A program made the translations under genes and the position numbers. Below are positions 24,207 to 33,377 of a stretch of DNA of 64,000 nucleotides, in pieces. The first letter of the stretch is position 1. Every line of letters begins with the position of its first letter. Below the pieces are notes generated by a model. The model saw nothing but the letters and a program-made list of their open reading frames with translations, did no database searches and had not been told where the DNA came from. The stretch is from the NCBI RefSeq assembly GCF_002763455.1, contig NZ_NIXK01000001.1:620001-684000 (forward strand), given 5' to 3'. The stretch comes from Lentibacillus sediminis (GTDB taxonomy: Bacteria; Bacillota; Bacilli; Bacillales; Amphibacillaceae).

Positions 24207-24575
24207 TTCTAAAGATCAAAAACCCCCGTTCGAGCAGGAGAAAAGATACATAGAACAGTTCTAAAGATCAAAAACCCCCGTTCGAACAGGAGAAAAGATA
24301 CATAGAACAGTTCTAAAGATCAAAAACCCCCGTTCGAACAGGAGAAAAGATACATAGAACAGTTCTAAAGATCAAAAACCCCCATTCGAACAGGATAAAT
24401 GATACATAGAACGATGCTAAAGATCATTTTTCCTTACTCAGGCGCGGGAAAAGATTCATAGAGACGTTCTACTGGACAAAACAGCTCGCCGGAGTCTCCG
24501 AAATGTCCAGTAGGCGTCCTCTACTGGACAAAACAACCCGCCTGAAAGCCCAAAGTGTCCAGTAGCCCGCCACCT
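24207..24575. repeat. 52-bp repeat array 2, right part
   Basis: About seven units. Three consecutive units (from about 24211 to 24370) are nearly identical (ATCAAAAACCCCC, then GAACAGGAG and CATAGAACAGTTCTAAAG), the last ones are of the GTCCAGTAG/TCTACTGGAC type. The array ends at the last codon of the XRE gene. Confidence 0.85.
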
Positions 24576-24845
24576 CTACTTGACAATTTCCCCATTTTCT
24601 TCAACAAGTGCCAATCTCAACCCTAAAGCATGAACAACTTTTTTCAGCGTATCAAGCTTTGGGGCAACACCTTCCCTTTCCAGTCTGGCAATAGTTGATT
24701 GATTTAGATTCGTAAGCTTGGCTAAATCCCACTGGGTTAGTTCCATTTGCTTGCGGCGGGCGATTAAAACAGCAATCAATTCCAATTCCTCGATTTCATT
24801 CTCATCCAGCACATTCACCGTCTCTTTGTACGCTGACCATTTCAT
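24576..24845 (-). CDS. XRE family helix-turn-helix protein (antitoxin-like)
   Basis: 89 residues. RKQMELTQWDLAKLTNLNQS then TIARLEREGVAPKLDTLKKV is a complete Cro/CI-type HTH with the C-terminal ALGLRLALVEE seen in HigA/RelB-associated antitoxins. Start at 24845 behind GGGGGAAAAGAA. No toxin gene is adjacent, upstream or downstream, so it is either a lone regulator or a surviving antitoxin. The 52-bp repeat array abuts its stop codon. Confidence 0.75.
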   Translation of the reverse strand: MKWSAYKETVNVLDENEIEELELIAVLIARRKQMELTQWDLAKLTNLNQSTIARLEREGVAPKLDTLKKVVHALGLRLALVEENGEIVK

Positions 24846-25023
24846 TTCTTTTCCCCCTGCCAAAGAATTTTTTATAATTTGATAATATCGCATTTAAAAG
24901 CAGCGAGTCAACTGCACGAAGCCACTCTCTCGTTGAACGAAACAGCAAACCAGTTAACCCCAAACCTCATATTATGGTAAAATTTAAAATACAAAGAGAC
25001 ATCGCACACTTGGAGGGAAGACT

Positions 25024-26706
25024 ATGGGAATCGGGATGCGCACCGCGATTGAGCTGCCGGTTTTAAAAACGGCAAACATGCTGACGACAGATGAGCTGCT
25101 CGCAAAACGGCAGGTCGAGTGGGTCAGTGTGATTGAGACACCGGTAGAGAATTTTGTGAAGCAGAATGAGTTTGTCCTGAGTACTGGGATCGGCTGTGGT
25201 CAGGATCCGCAGAAACTAATAGAATATGTAAGCGATGTCATTGAGTCAGGTGCCTCGGCGATTGGATTTGCGATGGGGAGGTACATCTTTCAGGTGCCCG
25301 ACACCATAGTCGACGTATGCGAACAAAACGAAGTGGTCCTGCTGGAGATCCCCTGGGAAATTCGTTTTGGGGATATTATGGAAGCGATTCTGCAGGAGAT
25401 TTCTGAGACAGAGCAGGATAAGCAAAAACAGATGGAGCAAGTCAGGCAGAATTTAATCAATTGCGTGCTTGATGGCGAGGGGCTTTCCGAGATTCTGGCG
25501 ATTGTCTATGAAAATACTCACGTCCCCGTAGCGGTCAGTGATGTGATGAAGACAACGAGGGCGAAACAGCGTTTTCCCGAAGAAATGATCGACATTCTAA
25601 ATGGAAAAACAGCCGGATTTCACCAGGCCGTTCCCATGGAGCGCTCCTCGTATCTGGAGCATCATTATCCAATTGAAAAATATGAATTCACAGATGGAGA
25701 GTGCTTTCAGCTGACTATTCTGTCCAATCATAAGAAACAGGGCTACCTCCTATTCCAGAACGACACCGGCCGGCCGTTTACCAAACGTGAGCTGAGCATA
25801 TTAGAGCATGCGGTGACCGCGTGTGCCCTTTATTTTGTAAAAGAAAATGCGATCGAAATGACGGAAATCAGGCTAAAGGATCAGTTTTTACTAGATCTGG
25901 CCAAGAGCAAAAAAACGATCGATCAAGGCCTCTTGAGCAGAGGGGATTTACTGGGGTATGACTTGAGGAAGCCCTACGTTTGCCTTGTTGGTGAGATCGG
26001 CTTCCATAAGCAAGCGGATGATGTCATTACGTCAAGTACCGGTCAAATTGAAGCCCTTTCTATGCATAGCCGTAATTACTATGTGCAGACAGAAGTACAG
26101 CATGCTGCCGATCAAATTAATCGCCAACGGATGATCACGTTTGACGGAGACCGGGTGATTATTTTTCTGGAAGCGGCACATGATTCTTTTCAAGAAACAA
26201 CCCATCAATTCCTTGATCTCGTTGAGCGGCGGCTGCAGGAGTTGCTGGAAGGGATCACCATCAGCTGGGGTGTCTCGCTGAACGGAGACGGGATGCAAGT
26301 TTTTTACGATAGCTGCCAGGAAGCAGAGGTGGCATTAACGATCGGCCAAAAGCAGGGAGAACCCGGCACAAGAACCTTTTTCGCTGATACGAAAATGAAC
26401 CGCCTGCTGATGGCACTTTCCAAAGAAGATGAAGCAGAAGAGATTGTCTCAAGCACGATCCAGGATTTGATAAACTATGATGAGAAGCGCGAGGCCCATC
26501 TCCTGCATACATTTATGATGTATAAAAAGCATCATAACAATGTCAGCCAGACGGCACGGGCAATGAATCTGCATCGTCAGTCCCTCTTGCACCGGCTCCG
26601 AAACATTGAGCGGCTGTCGAGATTATCGGTACTGGATGCGGAAGATTCGTTTCTTCTTGAACTGAGCATCCGATTATGGACACTGAAAAACGGGAAAACT
26701 CCTTGA
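25024..26706 (+). CDS. PucR family transcriptional regulator
   Basis: 560 residues. The N-terminal PucR domain (LPVLKTANMLTTDELLAKRQ through about 120), a long middle region of the CdaR/GGDEF-like type, and a C-terminal PucR-type HTH (HNNVSQTARAMNLHRQSLLH, about 510-530). Family members activate catabolic operons for nitrogen compounds. The ectoine-hydrolase operon begins 344 nt downstream on the same strand, so it is the likely target. The ATG follows TTGGAGGGAAGACT. Confidence 0.88.
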   Translation: MGIGMRTAIELPVLKTANMLTTDELLAKRQVEWVSVIETPVENFVKQNEFVLSTGIGCGQDPQKLIEYVSDVIESGASAIGFAMGRYIFQVPDTIVDVCEQNEVVLLEIPWEIRFGDIMEAILQEISETEQDKQKQMEQVRQNLINCVLDGEGLSEILAIVYENTHVPVAVSDVMKTTRAKQRFPEEMIDILNGKTAGFHQAVPMERSSYLEHHYPIEKYEFTDGECFQLTILSNHKKQGYLLFQNDTGRPFTKRELSILEHAVTACALYFVKENAIEMTEIRLKDQFLLDLAKSKKTIDQGLLSRGDLLGYDLRKPYVCLVGEIGFHKQADDVITSSTGQIEALSMHSRNYYVQTEVQHAADQINRQRMITFDGDRVIIFLEAAHDSFQETTHQFLDLVERRLQELLEGITISWGVSLNGDGMQVFYDSCQEAEVALTIGQKQGEPGTRTFFADTKMNRLLMALSKEDEAEEIVSSTIQDLINYDEKREAHLLHTFMMYKKHHNNVSQTARAMNLHRQSLLHRLRNIERLSRLSVLDAEDSFLLELSIRLWTLKNGKTP

Positions 26707-26723
26707 TAAGAGGGGTTTTTTTA
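26695..26723 (+). terminator. Terminator after the PucR-type regulator
   Basis: AAAACTCC and GGGGTTTT enclose a 9-nt loop and run into TTTTTTT; the left arm overlaps the stop codon region. Confidence 0.75.
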
Positions 26724-26779
26724 TATGCCTTGGTTTCTAAATGATTTTTGTTTTGCAAAAGTATTTAAGCCCACATAAG

Positions 26780-26896
26780 CAGCCCGGATACACGTAGACT
26801 CCTGGGGGAGGATAGGCATCGGTGAGACCCCGAAGTGCGACAGCACGAGGAGGCTCACCAGCCGTCCCCGGAAAGCGAAGTGTATCCGGGCTGCGG
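26780..26896 (+). repeat. Bacillaceae intergenic repeat, copy 3
   Basis: Begins GCAGCCCGGATACACG and ends GTGTATCCGGGCTGC, a perfect-ended inverted repeat. It contains AGACTCCTGGGGGAGG, GGTGAGACCCCG, CGAGGAGGCTCACCAGCC as in copies 1 and 2. The remainder of 26707-27050 shows only a possible -10 (TACAAT, 27000-27005). Confidence 0.72.
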
Positions 26897-27050
26897 AGCA
26901 AATAGGAACAATTTATGCTTAAACATTCAAAAAAAGTGTAAGACACCACTCCACTAAAGTTCATACATTTTATACATTACGTAAATTCAAATGATTCCAT
27001 ACAATAGAATCAGGGGGACAGAAGGAAAGATGTCAAGGGAGGGAAACGTT

Positions 27051-28256
27051 ATGATGCTACCGTTTGATATGCTGGAATATCACGAGCGGCTGCAAAAGAC
27101 AAAGGAAAAAATGCAAGAAGAAGGGGTGGATGTTCTGCTGATCACGAACCCGGCCAATATGTATTACTTGTCGGGGTATAATGCCTGGTCCTTTTACGTT
27201 CACCAAATGCTGGCAGTGATCATTGATGAACCCCAGCCGTTATGGATAGGGAGAGCGATGGACGCCAACGGAGCGAAGGCCTCCACCTGGATATATGATG
27301 AGCATGTGATTTCCTATCCGGATATTTATATTCATTCTGAGACGCATCACCCAATGGACTTCTTTGGGAAAATCATCGATGAAATCGGCCATGGAAACCG
27401 GCGGATCGGGGTAGAGATGGAGCAGTTTTTCTTTACCGCTCAAGGCTATGAACGGCTAAAAAAGGCACTGCCAAATGCCAAATTCCGTGACGCCTCACTA
27501 CTTGTGAATAACATTCGCATGATAAAGTCCGACCAGGAAATTGAATACATGCGCCGGGCCGGCCTCATCGTGGATCAAGCCATGAGTCGAACTGTGGACA
27601 AAATCCGTCCGGGCGTAAGGGAAAATGAAGCGGCGGCGGAACTGTATTTTCACCTGGTAAACGGGACAGCGGATTATGGCGGGGATTACCCTTCGATTGT
27701 GCCGATGATCCCAACAGGCGAGCACACGTCGATGCCGCATTTAACCTGGTCAGAGCAGACCTTCCAGGAAGGGGCGCCGGCGATTATCGAGACAGCGGGC
27801 TGTCACAAACGCTACCATGTCCCAATGGCACGAACACTTTCACTCGGCAAACCGAGCGAGCGGCTGCAGTATATTTCTTCGGTGGCGACAGAAGGAATGG
27901 AAAAAGTGCTGGAAACGATCAAGCCAGGAGCCACGTGTCATGATCTGGCCGTAACTTGGGAAACGCATTTAAAACGATATAGCCTGGAAAAAGATTCGCG
28001 GCTCGGCTATTCCACCGGCATCAGCTACCCGCCGGACTGGGGCGAGCATACGGCAAGCATTCGCACCGGGGATAGGACGATACTTCAGCCAAACATGACG
28101 TTTCATTTCATCCCGGCCCTGTGGTTTGATTCCGACGGCGTGGAAGTCAGTACCACATTCCGCGTTACCGAGACAGGGCATGACCTGTTTACCAACTATC
28201 CGAGGGAACTGATTGTCAAAGATACATCAGGAAGAAATGATTTTCAAATCGGCTAA
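27051..28256 (+). CDS. doeA: Ectoine hydrolase-like M24 family protein (DoeA/EutD)
   Basis: 401 residues of the creatinase/prolidase fold. The wording YLSGYNAWSFYVHQ, GRAMDANGAK, SYPDIYIHSETHHPMDF and YPPDWGEHTASIRTGDRTIL is that of ectoine hydrolase (DoeA/EutD), which opens the ectoine ring to N-acetyl-diaminobutyrate, rather than that of Xaa-Pro dipeptidase. Start at 27051 is chosen because GGGAGGG lies 8 nt upstream; frames at 26991 and 27030 lack that. It leads a four-gene operon with spacings of 24, 68 and 12 nt. Cytoplasmic. Confidence 0.82.
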   Translation: MMLPFDMLEYHERLQKTKEKMQEEGVDVLLITNPANMYYLSGYNAWSFYVHQMLAVIIDEPQPLWIGRAMDANGAKASTWIYDEHVISYPDIYIHSETHHPMDFFGKIIDEIGHGNRRIGVEMEQFFFTAQGYERLKKALPNAKFRDASLLVNNIRMIKSDQEIEYMRRAGLIVDQAMSRTVDKIRPGVRENEAAAELYFHLVNGTADYGGDYPSIVPMIPTGEHTSMPHLTWSEQTFQEGAPAIIETAGCHKRYHVPMARTLSLGKPSERLQYISSVATEGMEKVLETIKPGATCHDLAVTWETHLKRYSLEKDSRLGYSTGISYPPDWGEHTASIRTGDRTILQPNMTFHFIPALWFDSDGVEVSTTFRVTETGHDLFTNYPRELIVKDTSGRNDFQIG

Positions 28257-28280
28257 AACGAAAAGGAAAGGATGATTACA

Positions 28281-29480
28281 ATGGGAAAAATAAACATGGC
28301 AACAAAAGCAATCTGGTCAGGGGAGAGCGACTATCTGGCCTTTGGAGCAACCCAGGTGCCGGTGGTACACAGCGTTTCCTTCGGTTATGATGATCTGGAT
28401 GAATGGTTTGAGGTAGCGACCGGGAAACGCGAGGGGCATATCTATGGCCGGAACACCAACCCGACCGTGAAGGCATTTGAAGAAAAAATTCGCGAGCTGG
28501 AAGGCGCAGAGGCTGCGACATCGTTTTCTACTGGGATGGCGGCAATCAGCAATACGCTCTACACGTTTCTGCATCCAGGTGACCGGGTAGTGTCAATTAA
28601 GGATACCTATGGCGGGACGAACAAGATTTTCAGCGAGTTTTTACCGAAAATGAACGTCGATGTTGAGCTTTGTGAGACAGGCGATCATGAAGCGGTGGAA
28701 CGGGAAGTGGCAAAAGGCTGCAAGGTGCTTTACCTGGAAACACCGACAAATCCGACCGTGAAAATTACCGATATTGAGCGGATGGTGGAAGCTGGGAAAG
28801 CCCAGGGAGCACTGGTGATCGTTGATAATACGTTTGCTACACCGATCAATCAAAACCCCCTGGCTTTTGGCGCAGATCTGGTCATCCACAGTGCAACGAA
28901 ATTTCTCGGCGGGCATGCTGACGCACTGGGCGGTTCGCTATGCGGCAGCGAGGAGCTGGTCGAGGAAGTGTATCACTACCGGGAAATCAATGGGGCTTCC
29001 CTTGATCCGATGGCGGCATACCTGCTGCTGCGTGGGATGAAAACTTTGAAACTGCGGATCGATCAGCAAAATAAAAACGCCCAGGAAATTGCCGAATATC
29101 TGCTGACGGTTGACGCGGTCGAGGACGTATTTTATCCGGGTCTGAAAACGCATGCAAACCATGATATTGCTTCCCGGCAAATGCGCGGATTTGGCGGCAT
29201 GTTGAGCTTTTCCCTGAAAGGCGGAATGGATGCAGTAAGGGATTTCTTGCCAAAACTGCAATATGCCAACCGTGCGGCCAATCTGGGAGCGGTGGAAACG
29301 ATCGTCGGACCCGCCCGGACGACAAGCCATGTGGAATGCACTCCGGAAGAACGAGCGGCACTTGGTATTCCGGAAGGGCTGATCCGTTATTCGGCTGGGA
29401 TTGAAGACGTGGAAGATTTAAAAAGCGATCTGCAGCAGGCGTTTGCCGGGTTGAAAGAACCGATGGAGCTGCGGAGATAA
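28281..29480 (+). CDS. Cystathionine gamma-synthase/lyase family PLP enzyme
   Basis: 399 residues. SATKFLGGHADALGG places the PLP lysine at 207; Asp182 (VDNTFATP) holds the pyridine nitrogen; YGRNTNPTVKAFEEKI (55-70) supplies the phosphate contacts. This fold performs gamma-elimination, gamma-replacement or beta-elimination on amino acids with a leaving group at C4. Lying between ectoine hydrolase and a homoserine dehydrogenase-like gene, it may act on an acetylated diaminobutyrate or related C4 amino acid instead of on sulphur amino acids. That role is inference. Confidence 0.85.
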   Translation: MGKINMATKAIWSGESDYLAFGATQVPVVHSVSFGYDDLDEWFEVATGKREGHIYGRNTNPTVKAFEEKIRELEGAEAATSFSTGMAAISNTLYTFLHPGDRVVSIKDTYGGTNKIFSEFLPKMNVDVELCETGDHEAVEREVAKGCKVLYLETPTNPTVKITDIERMVEAGKAQGALVIVDNTFATPINQNPLAFGADLVIHSATKFLGGHADALGGSLCGSEELVEEVYHYREINGASLDPMAAYLLLRGMKTLKLRIDQQNKNAQEIAEYLLTVDAVEDVFYPGLKTHANHDIASRQMRGFGGMLSFSLKGGMDAVRDFLPKLQYANRAANLGAVETIVGPARTTSHVECTPEERAALGIPEGLIRYSAGIEDVEDLKSDLQQAFAGLKEPMELRR

Positions 29481-29548
29481 CAAAGGTGAAGGGGGCGGCT
29501 GTCCCCTTTACGTCTGGCGTAAATATAGACAAAGGAGGGGACTCAAGG

Positions 29549-30601
29549 ATGACCAATATTGCAATGATCGGCTTTGGAGGAGTCGGGCAGGCATTTGCGG
29601 AAATTATTGCGGAACGGAACGCGAAGCTGCAGGCAGATTATGGGATGGAGTCCAACATTGTTGCGGTTGCCGACCTGCACAAGGGCTCGGTTTATGACAA
29701 AAATGGCCTGGATATTGAGGTGCTGCTTGACTGTGTCCAGCGCGACGGTACCGTGGAAACCTATCCTGACGGTGCGGATGTGGTAAAGGGCTTATCCAGC
29801 CTGGAGACGATTGAAACCACGAGTGCCGATGTGATTATGGAAGTAACCTTTACAGATGTCACAACCGGAGAGCCCGCGATGACGCACTGCAAGCGGGCGT
29901 TTGCCAGCAAAAAAAGCGTGATTACCACCAATAAAGGGCCGGTCGCCCTGGCTTACAGGGAACTGACGGAATTGGCCGAAGCACATGGGGTATTTTTCGG
30001 CTTTGAAGGAACGGTCATGAGCGGAACCCCGGCACTTCGGATGCCGAAAGAAACGCTTGCCGGAAACGAAATCACGGAAATCAGCGGGATTTTAAACGGG
30101 ACGACGAATTATATTTTAACGGAAATGGAAAAAGGCACATCCTACGAGGACGCATTGGCCGCGGCCAAGGAGAATGGCTATGCGGAAGCCGATCCGACCA
30201 ATGATGTGGAAGGGTATGACGTGCGGTATAAAGTGGCGATTTTAGCAAGCTGTCTGATGGGCGTGCCGCTTGATTCGGCGGACATTGCTTGTGAAGGGAT
30301 CAGCGGTTTGACGGCAGATGATGTTCAGGCGGCACTTGACCAGCAGGAAAAACTGCGTCTGATCGGCAAGGTGAAAAGACAGCCGGATGGATCGGTTAAG
30401 ACAAGTGTTCAGCCGGAGCGACTAAAGGCAGATCACCCGCTTGCCGGTGTCAGCGGCGCCACCAACGCGATTCTTTATAAGTGCGATTTGCTTGGACCTG
30501 TCATGCTCACCGGAGCCGGCGCCGGACGGAAGGAAACCGGATTTTCCCTGCTGATTGATTATATTCATTATCAGAAACACCAGAGCAGACAATTGGCTTA
30601 A
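29549..30601 (+). CDS. Homoserine dehydrogenase-like protein
   Basis: 350 residues, short type without ACT domain. MIGFGGVGQAFAEIIAER is the Rossmann loop; VITTNKGPVA and SGILNGTTNYILTEMEKG are the homoserine dehydrogenase signature, and GYAEADPTNDVEGYDVRYKVAIL holds the substrate-site Asp/Lys. It would interconvert aspartate semialdehyde and homoserine. In this operon it may channel an ectoine-derived C4 semialdehyde, rather than serve threonine synthesis. Start at 29549 follows AAAGGAGGGGACTCAAGG. Confidence 0.86.
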   Translation: MTNIAMIGFGGVGQAFAEIIAERNAKLQADYGMESNIVAVADLHKGSVYDKNGLDIEVLLDCVQRDGTVETYPDGADVVKGLSSLETIETTSADVIMEVTFTDVTTGEPAMTHCKRAFASKKSVITTNKGPVALAYRELTELAEAHGVFFGFEGTVMSGTPALRMPKETLAGNEITEISGILNGTTNYILTEMEKGTSYEDALAAAKENGYAEADPTNDVEGYDVRYKVAILASCLMGVPLDSADIACEGISGLTADDVQAALDQQEKLRLIGKVKRQPDGSVKTSVQPERLKADHPLAGVSGATNAILYKCDLLGPVMLTGAGAGRKETGFSLLIDYIHYQKHQSRQLA

Positions 30602-30613
30602 AGGAGGGGTCAG

Positions 30614-32065
30614 ATGAATACGAAACTGGAGACGCAAAAAGGCAAGATGTTCCTGGCAGGACGCTGGGTATCAAGAGAGGAAACGATTGATGTACGGAAT
30701 CCGCAAAACGGAGAAAAAATCGCCTCTGTCGCCAAAGCTTCCCGGGAAGACATGCGCTATGCGATTGAGCTGGGACAGGAGACATTTGATTCCCTGGGAA
30801 AATGGCCGGTGCATCAGCGGATTGCAGTTCTGAAGCGTGTCAGTCAGCTGCTTTTGGAAAATCAGGAGGACTTTGCCCGAACCATTGCATTGGAAGGCAG
30901 CAAAACCATCAATGAAGCTCGCGGTGAAGCAAAGCGTGCCGCGCAAACGTTGGAAATTGCCGCAGAGGAAGCTCGGCGCATCCAGGGGGAGACGATTAAT
31001 TTTGACCAAAACGAAGGCAGTGAAAACCGGATCGGCTATTACTATTATTCGCCGGTTGGCGTTGTCGGAGCCATCACACCATTCAATGACCCGCTAAATC
31101 TGGTTGCCCATAAGGTCGGCCCAGCAATCGCAGCAGGAAATGCGATTGTCATCAAACCCGCCTCAAGCACGCCATTAAGTGCGTTGAAGTTAGCTCAAAT
31201 TTTTTCAGAAGCCGGACTTCCAGATGGCATGCTGTCTGTTATCACCGGTTCCGGCGGGGAAGTTGGTGATGAGCTCGTCAGCCATCCGTACGTTAAGGCC
31301 GTTTCTTTCACAGGCGGAACAGATACAGGCAAGGAAATTAAAGAGAAAACAGGGACCAAACAAGTCAGCATGGAGCTCGGCTCAAATTCCCCTGTCATCG
31401 TTCTTGCAGATGCCGACTTGGAGGATGCGGTGGACAGCTCTGTGGATGGCGCATTTGCCGCAGCAGGGCAAAACTGTATCGGCGTGCAGCGGGTCTATGT
31501 GGAAGAAGCGATTTATGCGGATTATGTGGAAAAGTTCACTGCTGCCACTAACCGGCTGACTACCGGGGATAAACTCTCCGAAGATACGGACATGGGGCCG
31601 CTTATCACGGAGGGTGAGGCGAAGCGTGTGGAAGGCCTGATTGAAGAGGCAGTGTCGCTAGGGGCAGAGATTGCTACTGGCGGTAAAAGGAATGGTGCGT
31701 TTGTCGAGCCGACGGTGCTGGTAAACGTCTCTCCGGAAGCAACGATCGCCAAAGAGGAGATTTTTGGACCTGTCGTCATGCTGGAAAGTGTTCCTGATTT
31801 GAAAGCCGCTGTCAAACGAGCCAATGATGTAGATTACGGCCTGCATGCAGGAATTTTCACGAACAATTTGAACAACGCCCATTATGCCATTGAGCATTTG
31901 AATGTCGGCGGCGTCATGGTCAATGACAGCAGTGATTACCGCATTGATGCCATGCCATTTGGCGGCACCAAGCAATCCGGCATCGGCCGGGAAGGTGTGA
32001 AGTTTGCGATTGAATTAATGACGGAGAAGAAAGTGGTTAATTTTAAATTGAACGCTCCTTTTTAA
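30614..32065 (+). CDS. Aldehyde dehydrogenase family protein
   Basis: 483 residues. Catalytic Cys288 (AAGQNCIG), general base Glu254 (MELGSNSP), Asn158 (PFNDP) and the NAD site KPASSTPLSA are all present; ELGSN replaces the usual ELGGK. It oxidises an aldehyde to a carboxylate with NAD(P). Placed last in the operon it could play the part of DoeC, oxidising aspartate semialdehyde to aspartate; other semialdehydes are possible. Start behind AAAGGAGGGGTCAG, 12 nt after the previous stop. Confidence 0.88.
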   Translation: MNTKLETQKGKMFLAGRWVSREETIDVRNPQNGEKIASVAKASREDMRYAIELGQETFDSLGKWPVHQRIAVLKRVSQLLLENQEDFARTIALEGSKTINEARGEAKRAAQTLEIAAEEARRIQGETINFDQNEGSENRIGYYYYSPVGVVGAITPFNDPLNLVAHKVGPAIAAGNAIVIKPASSTPLSALKLAQIFSEAGLPDGMLSVITGSGGEVGDELVSHPYVKAVSFTGGTDTGKEIKEKTGTKQVSMELGSNSPVIVLADADLEDAVDSSVDGAFAAAGQNCIGVQRVYVEEAIYADYVEKFTAATNRLTTGDKLSEDTDMGPLITEGEAKRVEGLIEEAVSLGAEIATGGKRNGAFVEPTVLVNVSPEATIAKEEIFGPVVMLESVPDLKAAVKRANDVDYGLHAGIFTNNLNNAHYAIEHLNVGGVMVNDSSDYRIDAMPFGGTKQSGIGREGVKFAIELMTEKKVVNFKLNAPF

Positions 32066-32123
32066 TCGCGAGGGGGAGAACCAAGTAGTTTCGTTTTGGA
32101 GAAAAAATGAAATTGCATGAGAA

Positions 32124-32160
32124 AATGAGCATTGAATTGCAAAGCAATTCAATGCTCATT
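32124..32160. terminator. Strong hairpin at the end of the doeA operon
   Basis: AATGAGCATTGAATTGC (32124-32140) and its exact complement (32144-32160) form a 17-bp stem with an AAA loop. The T-run is weak (GTTCT). It lies between convergent genes. Confidence 0.7.
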
Positions 32161-32226
32161 GTTCTATCAACATTCATTCACGTATGAGCGGACGATGCAG
32201 GATAAACGGCCCGTAAACTGCTCCCC

Positions 32227-32580
32227 CTACCAGCGTCCGATTCCCACAAATAAAGCTAATGCTAAGATGGTGATATTCAGCCACATCGATTGATATTCTT
32301 TTCTTTTAATATGAATCCCAGCAGCTGGAATCATGATGAAGGCGAGTGCAAAAGCTGCAACAGGTGTTAATATAGGGACAATCCCTGTTGCATAAGGTAT
32401 AATCAAACCAATCCCACCAAGCAATTCAGATATCCCGTTAAATCTTACCAAGCCCTTGGGAACATCCTCAATCCATGACAAATTAGCTTTCGCCTTGTCA
32501 TAAGCAAAAGCTTTCAATGAACCTAGCATTATAAATAACAAGGCTAATGCTATTTGAACGATCCATAAAGCAATATTCAT
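32227..32580 (-). CDS. DoxX family membrane protein
   Basis: 117 residues with four hydrophobic segments. FIMLGSLKAFAYDKAKANLS, RFNGISELLGGIGLIIPY and the end ITILALALFVGIGRW are typical of small DoxX-like proteins linked to redox or thiol stress in other bacteria. Start behind AAAGGAGAGATAGAGAA. Three copies of a CTGAGTTtagTaaa-like motif lie upstream (32639, 32699, 32774), possibly operators. Single-gene unit. Confidence 0.82.
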   Translation of the reverse strand: MNIALWIVQIALALLFIMLGSLKAFAYDKAKANLSWIEDVPKGLVRFNGISELLGGIGLIIPYATGIVPILTPVAAFALAFIMIPAAGIHIKRKEYQSMWLNITILALALFVGIGRW

Positions 32581-32869
32581 TTCTCTATCTCTCCTTTTTC
32601 AGTTTAAAATGTGCGTAAAAAATAAGCCTGATAAACAAGCTGAGTTAGTAAAGTATTTAAAAAATAAACGCCAGGCCTAAGTGTTACAGAACTGCCAACC
32701 TGAGTTTGTATAACTCCTTTGTAAAATGAATTAATATACTATACCTTATATTACAAGATTAAAACATCACTCAACTGAGTTTAGTAAACACCCCTCCCAT
32801 TCTGGCAGCATACCTGTTTTTCATGTATAATACGGGCAAAGATAGCTATGCAACAGGGGAGAATACAAG

Positions 32870-33313
32870 ATGAAAAAATTAATGGTACTGGGAGTGATCC
32901 TTGCCAGTTTGCTGCTTAGCGGATGCATGAGCCAGGCGTCTGCCCGTGTCGTGGAGGATATTTACAGTGCGGCACTGACAGGGGACGAGGAATATATCGA
33001 ATATGTTTTTGCAGAAAATTATCCGGACATAGAGCAGAATATGAATGATCTCATCGATACACTTGTCAGCCATACGCAAGAGAGCCAGGGTCTTGCCAAT
33101 ATGGGGTTACGGGAACTAAGGCACGGTCAGTTGAACGAGGAAAAAATTGCCGAGCTCAATCAGAAATATGATGAAAATTGGATACTCGTTGTTGGCCGGG
33201 TCGGTGATAATCAGGTTGCACTATGGACGATGCAGACTGATGGCTACTATTATGTTGCTGATTTCCAGGTGCTTTCCAGCACCGATTATAATCAGGAGTT
33301 TCTGGGGAGTTGA
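32870..33313 (+). CDS. Lipoprotein, function unknown
   Basis: 147 residues. MKKLMVLGVILASLLLSGCM carries a lipobox (LLSGC, Cys19). The mature part is acidic with the pattern of small NTF2-like secreted domains (VVEDIYSAALTGDEEYIEYV, ILVVGRVGDNQVALWTMQTD), so it may be a DUF-type ligand-binding lipoprotein. The start follows ACAGGGGAGAATACAAG. No functional context. Confidence 0.65.
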   Translation: MKKLMVLGVILASLLLSGCMSQASARVVEDIYSAALTGDEEYIEYVFAENYPDIEQNMNDLIDTLVSHTQESQGLANMGLRELRHGQLNEEKIAELNQKYDENWILVVGRVGDNQVALWTMQTDGYYYVADFQVLSSTDYNQEFLGS

Positions 33314-33377
33314 GCCGGATTTTTCCCATTTGCGGGCAAACATGGGATAATGGAATTAAGCGAAAGGGGAATCTGTG

